DNA from: Echinicola sp. 20G
GTDB lineage: Bacteria > Bacteroidota > Bacteroidia > Cytophagales > Cyclobacteriaceae
Assembly: GCF_015533855.1 (NCBI RefSeq)
Contig: NZ_AP024154.1
Location: 437,001-501,000, forward strand
Direction of reading: 5' to 3'
DNA: 64,000 nt
Shown here: one piece after another, positions 19,504-28,487 of the stretch
How the letters are laid out: the number at the start of each line of letters is the position of its first letter
How positions within the stretch are numbered: position 1 is the stretch's first letter
Notes under the pieces: model-generated
The model's input: only the letters and a program-made list of their open reading frames with translations
What the model was told of the DNA's origin: nothing
Database searches by the model: none
Translations under genes and position numbers: made by a program

Positions 19504-22473
19504 TTAAAGGGTTAAATTAAGACCAACGGAAAACGTCCTGACCAAAGGGTAGTTATTTTCCCAACCGCTTGAACCACGCGACACCTGGGTATTCTCAGGA
19601 TCCCAACCAAACCAGTTGGTAAAGGTGTGTAAGTTCCTTCCCGCGGCATACAAGGTCAAACCTCCAATATTATAGCGCTCCAAAAAGGTTTGAGGCACCA
19701 CATAACTTAATCTCACATCCTTGATCCTCACATAGCTGTAGTCTTCCGCAAATTGGAAACCTCTGTACCTGTTATAGGCTGCAAGGGATGGCCAATAATT
19801 GCTTGGGTTTTCTGGTGTCCAATATCCATAATCTGCTGGAAGGTTTCTTCTCCAAGCCTCATCTGCATAAGTCAAGTCCCTGTTACTTTTCAAGCCACCT
19901 TGTGATGTCTGTATAAAAACACTCAAATTCCAGTTTTTATAGCGGAAGGTATTGGTCAAACCACCGATCCATTTAGGGTCTCTTTGCCCAACGATCACTC
20001 GGTCTTCGGCCGTAATCTGTCCGTCACCATTTTGATCCACAAATTTGAGGTCACCAGGTTGAGCTACTGGGTCTACGGAAGAAGGATCCTCTCCCTCTTG
20101 CCAAATACCAGCCTTTTCATAATCATAGATTACCCTTAAAGGCTGCCCAATAAACCACTGGTTTCCGATATCATCCCTTCCATCTCCATATAGGTCCACG
20201 ATTTCATTTTTGTAAGTGGAAAAGTTCAGAGAAGTCTCCCAACTGAAATCTGCATTTTCAATGTTGACTGTGTTTAAGGTCAGCTCAAAGCCTTTGTTTT
20301 GCATTTCTCCAAGGTTTGCCCATACACTGTTGTATCCAGTAATGGTCGGCAAGTTTCTTCTTAAAAGGATGTCCTCAGTTTTGGTGTGGTATAGCTCTAC
20401 CGTACCGCGAATTCTATTTTGTAAGAATCCAAAGTCCAAGGCCAAGTTGGCAGAAGTGGTAGTCTCCCAAGTCAAGTCAGCATTTCCCAGTGAATTATAA
20501 AGCACACCAACTTGGGCTGCTCCCCCAAAAGGCTGTAATACTGTATTGGCTGTAGAAACTGTTTGATTAGGAGCAATCGCTTGGTTTCCGGATTGACCAT
20601 AAGAAAACCTTAGCTTGAGCTCTCCAAGTCCCGGATGATTCTGCATGAAATCTTCATTGTGGATATTCCAACCCAAAGCCATGGAAGGAAAGAGTCCGTA
20701 TTTGCTGGTATTGGAACCAAAGGCAGAGTAACCATCTCTCCTCGCCGTCACTGTAACCAAATATCGGCTATCATAGGAATAGTTAACCCTTCCCATTTGT
20801 GAAAGCAAAGAATAGTTATTGGCATCTGACCAAGTGGACTGTGTAGTACCTGCTTCCATGCCATTATAGGAAAGTGCGTCATTGATGAATCCCCTAGATT
20901 GTCCACTAGAGTAAAAATAATCTACACTCTGAGCACTGTACAATGCCGTAACATCAAAATGGTGCTCTTCAATGTCTTTTGAATAGGAAAGGATGTTTTC
21001 AATTACCCAATTGGCGCGTTCTGTGTTGGAAACATTGGCTGTTCCGTTCAAATCATTGAATTCCCTACCGGTATATCCTGCAAATCGATCAAAGTTATAC
21101 ACATAAGTTGCACTAAATCGATACTTAAGCCCTTCTACAAAGCCAGGTGTAATATCAGCATATCCAGAACCAGAAAGTGTTCTTCTTCTGTCCAAGCGAT
21201 CCGTAGTCAAGCCCAATAATGGATTTTTGAATAATTGTTCTGGATTCATAGGAAAAGTAATGTATTCTCCATTTTCGTCGTAAGGCACAGTATAAGGGCT
21301 CATTGCAGTAGCCTCTAACCAGTTCACCCGACCCCCATCATAATTGTTGTCTGTAAAGAAGGAAGAGGTTCCTACTTTTAACCAATCCGTAATGGCCGCA
21401 TCTATATTTGTTCTGAAGTTGGTTCTTGCGTATTGGTAACCTTTCACCACTCCTTTTTGCTTTAAGTGGCTACCAGAGACATAATACTGGATTTTCTCAG
21501 TTCCACCAGAAATACTCAAATTGTGCTCGGAAATCCTTCCCGGCTGTGTAGCTTCATCCAGCCAATCGGTAGTGATCCCTGCTTCATAGTTTTCCACTTC
21601 AGAAGCATTGGGAAGCACATTGGTCTGTGGTTGGTTATTGGCAATTAGATAATCTTCGTATTTCTGTACATATGCATCTGGGCTCATTGGGTCAAGGACA
21701 TGAGCCATTCCTTCAAACCCCACATAACCACTGTAATTGATCTTCGGAGTACCATCTGTTTGGCTTCCTCTTTTGGTAGTCACCAAGATCACCCCATTGG
21801 CGCCACGCGTTCCGTAAATGGCCACTGCAGAGGCATCCTTCAAAATCTCAATGGATTCAATGTCATTGGCATTTAAATCATTGATGGTTCCAAAATAGGG
21901 CGATCCATCCACCACAATAAATGGACTGGTATTGGCATTGATGGAATTTACCCCTCTAATCTGTAATCCCCCTGTGCTCCCTGGTACAGAAGAGCCCTGA
22001 CTTACATTAAGCCCGGCTGTTGTACCCTGAATTGCCTGGGTAAGGTTGGTTACAGGAAGGTTGGTTAATCGCTCTTTAGGTACCGAAGCTACGGATCCTG
22101 TAATATCTGATCGCTTCTGAGTACCATATCCCACTACAACCACCTCTTCCAGTTGCCCCACATCCTCACTAAGAGTAATGTTAAGTGTTGATGCATTTCC
22201 TACTGTTACTTCTTTACTGCTGTAACCAATAAAAGAAACATTAAGAACCGGTGTATCGGTGGTAAGTGTCAACGTGAACGTTCCTTCTAGGTCTGTTGCT
22301 GTACCATTGGAAGTTCCCTTCTCTAATATCGTCGCCCCAGGGATGGGCTCTTGGGTAGACTCATCAACGACGACACCGGTGATGGTCTTGCTCCCTGTCT
22401 GAGCGAACAGAGAGGAAAAGAAAAGACAGGAAATCATAAAAAGCCCTGTCGCTCTTAATACAAAGTGCTTCAT
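19504..22473 (-). CDS. SusC/RagA-type TonB-dependent transporter (locus 1)
   Basis: A 989-residue outer-membrane importer for oligosaccharides, driven through TonB. After the signal peptide (ending LFAQTG) come a carboxypeptidase-regulatory-like domain (GVVVDESTQEPIPGATI), the TonB-box region EEVVVVGYGTQKR, the plug with IRGVNSIN and ILKDASAVAIYGTRGANG, and a beta-barrel ending in SVGLNLTL. The ATG at 22473 (MKHFVLRA) is chosen because the signal peptide starts there; the open frame runs 69 bp further. It is the first gene of the minus-strand operon and is divergent from the membrane winged-helix regulator gene, which probably controls it. Confidence 0.95.
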   Translation of the reverse strand: MKHFVLRATGLFMISCLFFSSLFAQTGSKTITGVVVDESTQEPIPGATILEKGTSNGTATDLEGTFTLTLTTDTPVLNVSFIGYSSKEVTVGNASTLNITLSEDVGQLEEVVVVGYGTQKRSDITGSVASVPKERLTNLPVTNLTQAIQGTTAGLNVSQGSSVPGSTGGLQIRGVNSINANTSPFIVVDGSPYFGTINDLNANDIESIEILKDASAVAIYGTRGANGVILVTTKRGSQTDGTPKINYSGYVGFEGMAHVLDPMSPDAYVQKYEDYLIANNQPQTNVLPNASEVENYEAGITTDWLDEATQPGRISEHNLSISGGTEKIQYYVSGSHLKQKGVVKGYQYARTNFRTNIDAAITDWLKVGTSSFFTDNNYDGGRVNWLEATAMSPYTVPYDENGEYITFPMNPEQLFKNPLLGLTTDRLDRRRTLSGSGYADITPGFVEGLKYRFSATYVYNFDRFAGYTGREFNDLNGTANVSNTERANWVIENILSYSKDIEEHHFDVTALYSAQSVDYFYSSGQSRGFINDALSYNGMEAGTTQSTWSDANNYSLLSQMGRVNYSYDSRYLVTVTARRDGYSAFGSNTSKYGLFPSMALGWNIHNEDFMQNHPGLGELKLRFSYGQSGNQAIAPNQTVSTANTVLQPFGGAAQVGVLYNSLGNADLTWETTTSANLALDFGFLQNRIRGTVELYHTKTEDILLRRNLPTITGYNSVWANLGEMQNKGFELTLNTVNIENADFSWETSLNFSTYKNEIVDLYGDGRDDIGNQWFIGQPLRVIYDYEKAGIWQEGEDPSSVDPVAQPGDLKFVDQNGDGQITAEDRVIVGQRDPKWIGGLTNTFRYKNWNLSVFIQTSQGGLKSNRDLTYADEAWRRNLPADYGYWTPENPSNYWPSLAAYNRYRGFQFAEDYSYVRIKDVRLSYVVPQTFLERYNIGGLTLYAAGRNLHTFTNWFGWDPENTQVSRGSSGWENNYPLVRTFSVGLNLTL

Positions 22474-22630
22474 AGTTTTAAAGGTTATATTGTTAATTTT
22501 TTTATTTGGGTAAATCATCAGGACCACTCTAGCGTCCAGCACTGAATTCTATTTAAAAAAATCACCATTGGACTTTTTCTTCCTTCAAATTCACAATGGG
22601 AATATGGCTATTTAAAACAATTAATGTAAG

Positions 22631-22666
22631 TTTAACACTTATTTAACGGTAATCTTAACGGTTAAA
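22631..22666. promoter_or_regulatory. Tandem repeats TTTAAC[A/G][C/G]T, candidate regulator site
   Basis: Three copies of an 8-9 bp motif lie between the divergent susC and winged-helix regulator genes: TTTAACACT (22631-22639), TTTAACGGT (22642-22650) and CTTAACGGT (22654-22662). Their starts are 11 and 12 bp apart, about one helical turn. The flanks TTTAAC and GTTAAA (22642-22647, 22661-22666) are also inverted. Direct repeats at this spacing are how OmpR/CadC-like winged-helix proteins usually bind. The site assignment is an inference. Confidence 0.5.
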
Positions 22667-22732
22667 CAAGTACCTCGAATGGCCTAATAAGGGCATTATG
22701 AAGATCAATACAGGAAAAACCAATAACCTGAA

Positions 22733-23884
22733 ATGGACAACGCAAAAAAACTCGAAGTAATCGAACATATTATTAAAAGTAAAACATTTAGTAGATCGCC
22801 ATCGAGTTGTGTGCTGCTAAAGTTTCTCGCAGAAGCCACTTTTGCCGGAAGAGACCTGAAGGAAACCACGATAGGCATGGAGCTGTATGGAAAGTCTTAT
22901 GAAGATGAGAAAAGTGCCGCGCACATCAGGGTGAATGTCTACCACCTACGGAAAAAACTGGAGAAATATTATCAAGAGGAGGGTGAAAATGATGAATGGA
23001 AAATTCAAATTAAAAAAGGCCAATACCAGGTCAATTTCATCAAAAACAGGGAAGATGAAAAAGCTACCCATTTGACACAGATCGGTATTGCCTCTGCAGC
23101 TTTGGTATTGATTTTAGCGATCATTTTTTGGTTGTCTGGTCGAAAGGAACAGGTTCCCTTATGGCAGATATATTTTGAAAGCAATAAGGAAACCACCCTT
23201 TATATCGGAGATTTTTTTGGGCTTATGGGAATCACGGTTACTGGCGAGTTTGGCTGGAACCGTGACTATAACATCAACAACTTGGAAGACTATTACCGAT
23301 TTTTGGAGGATAACCCCGATAAAAAAGGCTTGGTCAATCCAGCCAACTACCCCTACGTTACAGGAATGGCCGCCACGGGTACAATGAATATTTCCCGCTT
23401 ATTTCACCGACAGGACAAAGACTTTCAGATTCGCTTCAGCTCCCAAACTTCTATCAAGGACATCACTGAATCCAATTCTATTTATATCGGCCCCATAAAA
23501 AACGGAAATCTCTTTATTGACTTCTTTAATGATGCCAACCCCAAAATTTCCATAAATAGGGGGATGTTGGACTTTAAAGATCCTGAACATGGAATCGATA
23601 CCTTGATAAACCTCAGCGTGGATGATGGAACCATCTATGAACATGCGGTGGTGTCCAGGTACAAAGGCCCCAATGATACAGAGCAGTTTGTATTCTTTTC
23701 GGACCATGACATTGGTGTGAAAGCCACCACCGAAAAGTTTACGGACATGGAGTGGCTTAATCAAAACTTTCAGGAGCTTGTGCGGGACTCGGAATATTTT
23801 ACAGCGATCTTTTTGGTGAAAGGTAAGGAGCGCACCAGCATGGAGTTGGAGTTGTTGCTCTGGGATGTCTTAGAGGAAAATTAA
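22733..23884 (+). CDS. Membrane-spanning winged-helix regulator with extracytoplasmic sensor
   Basis: A 383-residue one-component regulator. Residues 1-105 form a winged-helix DNA-binding domain like those at the start of many acidobacterial TolB/adenylate-cyclase-type regulators: FSRSPSSCVLLKFL, then ETTIGMELYGKSY and AHIRVNVYHLRKKLEKYY. One transmembrane helix follows (about 113-135, GIASAALVLILAIIFWLSG). Residues 140-383 form a C-terminal domain outside the inner membrane for which I recognise no family. The layout resembles CadC/ToxR, in which ligand sensed in the periplasm directly controls transcription. It is divergent from susC with tandem repeats between them. Its stop codon overlaps that of the convergent GH43 gene by 4 bp. 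Confidence 0.75.
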   Translation: MDNAKKLEVIEHIIKSKTFSRSPSSCVLLKFLAEATFAGRDLKETTIGMELYGKSYEDEKSAAHIRVNVYHLRKKLEKYYQEEGENDEWKIQIKKGQYQVNFIKNREDEKATHLTQIGIASAALVLILAIIFWLSGRKEQVPLWQIYFESNKETTLYIGDFFGLMGITVTGEFGWNRDYNINNLEDYYRFLEDNPDKKGLVNPANYPYVTGMAATGTMNISRLFHRQDKDFQIRFSSQTSIKDITESNSIYIGPIKNGNLFIDFFNDANPKISINRGMLDFKDPEHGIDTLINLSVDDGTIYEHAVVSRYKGPNDTEQFVFFSDHDIGVKATTEKFTDMEWLNQNFQELVRDSEYFTAIFLVKGKERTSMELELLLWDVLEEN

Positions 23885-24876
23885 GGAACATAGGGACCGA
23901 TTACGCGCAAAGAATCTCCTGTCAGGTCTACCTCAAACAGATGGGGGATGCGGATATAGCTTCCATTTTCTTCTCGGTGGCTATGGGCTGACATCAAGCT
24001 TTTTCCGTCGAATGTTTCGAAAAGCATACCATGGCCAAAATTGGGAGGGGTGATGGGCTTTGCTTCCTGTACCCAAGGACCATCCAAGGTACCACTTTCT
24101 GAATAAGCCACCCCTTGGGTATACACGTCGAACACCCAACTGGTCCAGATCATGCCCAAACGGCCACTTTCTGTCCTGAATAAATACGGGCCATCCGTGA
24201 CTTGGTTTGGTATTACCTTTCCCTCTACTTCCCTTTTGCTCCATGGAGAATCACTGGCCAAAAATAAGAGGTCACTTTCTCCTATGGCCCCACTCAAATC
24301 ATCCTTCAAAAGGATCTTTTCCATGGTTCCATCACCAGTCTGCAGCCATTCATGACAGAAAACCATGTAGGGTTTATCATTGGCATCCACCCAAAAGGTG
24401 CCATCCAATGTCGCCCAATTAGCAGGCAAATAATCCTCATCACTTACAGGGAGATAAGGACCATCCGGTTGATCACTAACTAAAATATGGGTGGCTCGAC
24501 GGGGAACCTTGGTTCCTGCTACCGTATCGATGATGATATCATTATTGGTAAAAGTGGCAAAATCATAATATTTACCCTTGTATTGGTGCAACTCTGCTGC
24601 CCAAATGGCCGGCCTTTCTCCCATCCAGGAATTTTCATCCACATCCACTACCCAATACGGGCCGCTCCACTTTTTCAGGTCTTTGCTTTTCCATAGCCAA
24701 CCTCCTGTTCCTGTCATATAGTACATTTGAGAAACTTCATCAGCCAAAATACAGGGATCACTCAGCCTGATCGAATCCAAAGGAATGTCATGCTTCACCT
24801 TTCGCTGCCCCATTACCCCATTGAAAAAAGCACTCATCATTATGATACAGGTCAATATTCCAATTCTCTTATGCAT
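23881..24876 (-). CDS. Secreted GH43 protein with Asp at the acid position
   Basis: A 331-residue exported GH43 five-bladed propeller with a signal peptide (1-23, ending GVMGQ). The base Asp lies in RLSDPCILAD and the modulator Asp in WATLDGTFWVD. At the usual general-acid position (EGP in most members) it has VTDGPYLFRT, so Asp may replace Glu; some GH43 groups naturally have this form. The substrate is probably an arabinosyl or galactosyl side chain. It is the last gene of the four-gene GH43 run (28.3 to 23.9 kb) and converges on the winged-helix regulator gene. Confidence 0.82.
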   Translation of the reverse strand: MHKRIGILTCIIMMSAFFNGVMGQRKVKHDIPLDSIRLSDPCILADEVSQMYYMTGTGGWLWKSKDLKKWSGPYWVVDVDENSWMGERPAIWAAELHQYKGKYYDFATFTNNDIIIDTVAGTKVPRRATHILVSDQPDGPYLPVSDEDYLPANWATLDGTFWVDANDKPYMVFCHEWLQTGDGTMEKILLKDDLSGAIGESDLLFLASDSPWSKREVEGKVIPNQVTDGPYLFRTESGRLGMIWTSWVFDVYTQGVAYSESGTLDGPWVQEAKPITPPNFGHGMLFETFDGKSLMSAHSHREENGSYIRIPHLFEVDLTGDSLRVIGPYVP

Positions 24877-24909
24877 GGCTTTGTCTTTATATTTTGGTAC
24901 AACTTAGGT

Positions 24910-25890
24910 TTAATCAATAACAGAAACTCCTGCAGAGGTCATCACAATACCCTTTATGGTTCCATCAGGGCGATATTCCAATTTATCGATACAAACCGAC
25001 CTGCTATAACTACTTCCATCACGCTGCATTCCCCCATTATGGTAAATGAAGTACCACTGATCCTTAAACTCCACAATGGACTGGTGATTGGTATTGCTGT
25101 TACCCGCTATTTCGTTAAGGATGCCTTTGTATTCGTAAGGTCCTTCTATTTGATCCGCCATGGCATAGGCAATTTTCTCTGGAAAACCCGAAGCATAAGT
25201 CAGGTAATATTTGCCATCTTTTTTATGAATCCAAGGGGCTTCCTCAAAGACAAAACCATCAAAATCCACCTGCTTAATTTCTCCCTCGATCTCAATCATA
25301 TTGTCCTTAAGTTTGGCATAATAACACTCTCCATTGCCCCAAAAAATCCATGACTGCCCATCATCGTTCGTAAAAATGGCCGGATCAATACATGCCCAAG
25401 AATGGTCCGAAGCAAAACAGTCTTCATTCGTCAGCAAGGGTTTTCCTAAAGCATCCGTAAAAGGCCCTGCGGGATGATCACTGACAGCCACCCCTATCCC
25501 TGTCCAGTTGGTGCTGATATACCAATAATACTTTCCATTCCGTTCTGCCACATGCCCTGCGTAAGCATCACCACTTTTTGCCCATGTAAAATCTTCAATC
25601 TTAAGGGGAGTTGGATGTTCAGTCCAATTTAGCATGTCTGTGGTAGAAAAGACACACCAATCTTTCATCTTATAGCCCTTTTGGCCACCTTCAAAATCAT
25701 GGCCAGTATACAGCCACATTGTTCCCTCCTCCACTATGGCTGCTGGATCAGCCGTAAATTTATGGGTGATAATAGGGTTGCCTTCGGACCTAAAGCGGAA
25801 AAGCGAATCCTGGCTTTGTGCCAGTAATGAACTACCAAACAGTAGCAATAGTATCAGGGTAGTAAGTCGGCTAATAATAGCTTGTTTCAT
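24910..25890 (-). CDS. Secreted GH43 arabinofuranosidase/xylosidase-like enzyme
   Basis: A 326-residue exported GH43 enzyme with a signal peptide (1-24, ending LLAQS). Base Asp is in FTADPAAIVE, modulator Asp in CIDPAIFTNDDG and general acid Glu in FEEAPWIHKK, so the triad is complete. The late block NSNTNHQSIVEFKDQWYFIY is typical of a GH43 subgroup with arabinofuranosidase and xylosidase members. It is a clear paralogue of the protein at 56382-57365. It is separated from the GH43 gene downstream of it by 33 bp and from the one upstream by the repeat-bearing gap at 25891-26161. Confidence 0.88.
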   Translation of the reverse strand: MKQAIISRLTTLILLLLFGSSLLAQSQDSLFRFRSEGNPIITHKFTADPAAIVEEGTMWLYTGHDFEGGQKGYKMKDWCVFSTTDMLNWTEHPTPLKIEDFTWAKSGDAYAGHVAERNGKYYWYISTNWTGIGVAVSDHPAGPFTDALGKPLLTNEDCFASDHSWACIDPAIFTNDDGQSWIFWGNGECYYAKLKDNMIEIEGEIKQVDFDGFVFEEAPWIHKKDGKYYLTYASGFPEKIAYAMADQIEGPYEYKGILNEIAGNSNTNHQSIVEFKDQWYFIYHNGGMQRDGSSYSRSVCIDKLEYRPDGTIKGIVMTSAGVSVID

Positions 25891-26097
25891 AGGTTTGGAT
25901 TAGGTTGTTTAATTCTATTGTCTAATATTCTGTTAGCTTCATGATTATAACGTGGGCAATCTGTCGACATCCTATTGAGACTGCTAATCAATCACTTGAG
26001 CTGAAAACTCAACTTTATCCCGCACCGGGGCGCAGCCCTCGCTACAACCTCGTTTCAAAGACTCAACATTTCGCACAACAAGACAAAGAACAGGTTT

Positions 26098-26149
26098 CTT
26101 CGACGAAGTCTAGCGTCTTCTGTCTATTGTCTAAAGTCTCAATACTCAA
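26098..26149. repeat. Palindrome plus GTCTNNN heptad repeats in a 271-bp gap
   Basis: The gap between two GH43 genes (25891-26161) has no gene. It contains CTTCGACGAAG (26098-26108), a perfect palindrome around a central A, running into five consecutive heptads (GTCTAGC, GTCTTCT, GTCTATT, GTCTAAA, GTCTCAA) and TACTCAA up to 26149. The same type of repeat lies at 4451-4478. These look like species-specific intergenic repeats rather than a promoter. Confidence 0.55.
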
Positions 26150-26161
26150 CACATATACCCC

Positions 26162-27196
26162 CTACTTCAACAATCCTTCCGGTACCCCTCCCCATTTTTC
26201 CTGAAGCATTTGGGCTTCAGCTCTGGTAATGCTGATGACACTTCCATGTCTTGGGTTAAAATCTTTGGTAAAGGAGCCGGTTGTATCCGAAAAATGGACC
26301 AAGTCTTTGCTGCGTTGATATTCATAGCGCTGATTAGCGTAGAGGTCATACATGAGAAAATACTCCTCTTTTCCGTTTAGTTTAAAGACAGAAGACCCCT
26401 CCACAAGGGTAGGCTTTCCGGCATAGATGTCCAAATACTTGAAATCCTCCTTCCAAGGACCATGCAGGGATTTACTGGTAGCCTGTTGGATCCCATTTTC
26501 AAACTCATTCCCGTTTTGATCTTTGGTATTGCCTTTATAAAACAAATGATATCCCCCATCTTTCTCGACAATATCTCCATCAATCGCGCCATATTTAGCG
26601 CTGAACATTAAGGTTGGAGCGCTCTCAAACCCCGTGAAGTCCTCATTGGCATAAGCACTGTAAAAGTCCAGCTTTTCGTCCGTGTGGAAACGAACCGTAA
26701 AATAGACCAAGTACTTACCTTCCTCCGAATCATAAATGGTCTGGGGAGCCCAAACCCACTTCACTTCTGGGAATTCTTCTGGATATGTCTTCTCCAAATC
26801 TATCCATGCAGCATTCCAATCTAAGAGGTTATCAGATTTCATCAAAACAATGCCGGGATTGCTGTCCCAACCGTTTTTCTTTGTAAACATATCCGTGGCC
26901 ACTATGTAAAAGCTCTCGTCATTTGTTCCTCTTAAAATATGTGGATCACGAATTCCTCCTGACTGTGATATTTTTGCGGACGCTATAATGGGGTCATTGT
27001 GATTTAATGCTTTCCAGTGAATCGCATCCTTGCTTACGGCAAACCTGAGTTGCTCTTGCTTTTCTGCAGGACCTGTCCCTTCGAAGTAGGCAAATAAATA
27101 TCCATCAAAGTGCTCTGAGTTTTTTGAACAAGAAGACAATACGCTCAAAAGAATCACCAGTAATACCGCAAAAGTAGCATTAACCTTTAAATACAT
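26162..27196 (-). CDS. GH43-family lipoprotein
   Basis: A 344-residue lipoprotein (lipobox LSSC near residue 23) with one GH43 propeller. The triad is visible as GGIRDPHILRG (base), AIDGDIVEKDGG (modulator) and LVEGSSVFKL (acid); WAPQTIYDSEEG and NPRHGSVISI are shared marks of its subgroup. It is paralogous to the N-terminal half of the two-domain GH43 at 7823-9967 and to the gene just upstream at 27210, 13 bp away, with which it must be co-transcribed. The likely role is removal of terminal arabinofuranose or a related sugar at the cell surface. Confidence 0.86.
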   Translation of the reverse strand: MYLKVNATFAVLLVILLSVLSSCSKNSEHFDGYLFAYFEGTGPAEKQEQLRFAVSKDAIHWKALNHNDPIIASAKISQSGGIRDPHILRGTNDESFYIVATDMFTKKNGWDSNPGIVLMKSDNLLDWNAAWIDLEKTYPEEFPEVKWVWAPQTIYDSEEGKYLVYFTVRFHTDEKLDFYSAYANEDFTGFESAPTLMFSAKYGAIDGDIVEKDGGYHLFYKGNTKDQNGNEFENGIQQATSKSLHGPWKEDFKYLDIYAGKPTLVEGSSVFKLNGKEEYFLMYDLYANQRYEYQRSKDLVHFSDTTGSFTKDFNPRHGSVISITRAEAQMLQEKWGGVPEGLLK

Positions 27197-27209
27197 TTTT
27201 GAATATTTG

Positions 27210-28304
27210 CTATTTAAAATTCATTTCCAACCCCCAGTGATTGGCCAGGTTTTGTGCCTCGGATTGGGTCAAGTGAACCACAGCACCATGCTTGGGAGAT
27301 GAAAAATTAGAGGCTTTCATTTTCCCTTCATTAAAGTGCCCTAGGTCTTCAAAGTGTTTAAAATCACTGGTCTCTCTAAAACCAAAATTATGTGGATGAA
27401 TCCCGTAGATATCGTACATCAAAACCCATTTCTCTTCTCCTATGCGCTTCCAAACATTGGGGGCCTCACTAGCCTCAGGTTCTGAATCGTACCAAAGGGA
27501 ATCATACTTATAATCTTGGTTAATTTTACTAGAGACAGCTTGCTTAATACCGGGCATGCCATCATGAGGGGTATAGAACATATGGTATTGCTCTCCTACT
27601 TTGGTAATATCTGCATCGATATAGCTGACCTCTTTGGGATATTGAAAAATCAGCTTTGGCTCAGTCAACAACTTATCATAGGCATCATTGACATAACTGT
27701 AATACATTTTATTAAGGCCATTTTTCCAACGCATGGTATAATAAAGCATCAATTTTCCTTTTGATTCATCAAAAGTCGTTTCTGGAGCCCAGGCACAACC
27801 AAGGGAATCATAACCTTCAAACTCATCCGATAGAATCACATTGGCTTTTGACCAGTGGATCAGATCACTGGATTTCATCAGGACAAAACCTCTATTATTA
27901 CCCCAACCAAACTCTTCCCCTGGGCGTTGCCACTCAGTTTTCCTGAGTCCATCCCTTTGGGCGAATATATGCAGGTCTGTCATGGCCAAATAAAAAATTC
28001 CATCAGGCCCCCTGTAAATATGTGGATCACGGATGCCCTTTTGTTCCGCTATGGTATCACCAGCGATGACGGCCTTCCCCTGATTGATATCCGTAAAAGT
28101 ATAACCATCTGGACTTAGGGCCATATGAAGGCTGTGGTCACTGTCTTTAAAGTAAACCATTAAATAAGCACTGAATGCTTGATCACTTGAAACATCAGGC
28201 ATGAATGATGAAAGACCTTTTTGGTCATCCTCTTTAGAAATTTTGGATTGGCACTGAAAAAGTAAAAGCGAGAAAAGGACAAGCCAGAGCGACATTCGTT
28301 TCAT
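27210..28304 (-). CDS. GH43-family lipoprotein
   Basis: A 364-residue lipoprotein (lipobox LFQC near residue 18) with one GH43 propeller. KGIRDPHIYRG supplies the base, YIDADITKVG the modulator and EASEAPNVWK the probable acid. SPKHGAVVHLTQSEAQ near the C-terminus matches its paralogues. It is the first gene of a minus-strand group of four GH43 genes and is divergent from another GH43 gene at 28488. The 183-bp gap between them must hold both promoters; I see no clear operator there. Confidence 0.85.
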   Translation of the reverse strand: MKRMSLWLVLFSLLLFQCQSKISKEDDQKGLSSFMPDVSSDQAFSAYLMVYFKDSDHSLHMALSPDGYTFTDINQGKAVIAGDTIAEQKGIRDPHIYRGPDGIFYLAMTDLHIFAQRDGLRKTEWQRPGEEFGWGNNRGFVLMKSSDLIHWSKANVILSDEFEGYDSLGCAWAPETTFDESKGKLMLYYTMRWKNGLNKMYYSYVNDAYDKLLTEPKLIFQYPKEVSYIDADITKVGEQYHMFYTPHDGMPGIKQAVSSKINQDYKYDSLWYDSEPEASEAPNVWKRIGEEKWVLMYDIYGIHPHNFGFRETSDFKHFEDLGHFNEGKMKASNFSSPKHGAVVHLTQSEAQNLANHWGLEMNFK

Positions 28305-28487
28305 GATGGCTGTATTAGGGGTTTAGTGTTTAATTAATTGTCAATTTAACACTTTAAAGTAAAATATTCGCTTTCTTGGAATGAATTGTTCTTAAATTAA
28401 AGTTATTCCAATGGCTATACTGTACTGTTCTTTGCTTTATGACCTTGAAGGCAGTATTTTGGACGCCCAACATTACTCTTATTAAAC

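Noticed and set aside
24727..25353. Plus-strand 208-residue frame
   Set aside because: Crosses the ends of two GH43 genes on the opposite strand and has no coherent domain.
26098..26149. CRISPR array
   Set aside because: Repeats are only 7 bp and contiguous, with no spacers and no cas genes.
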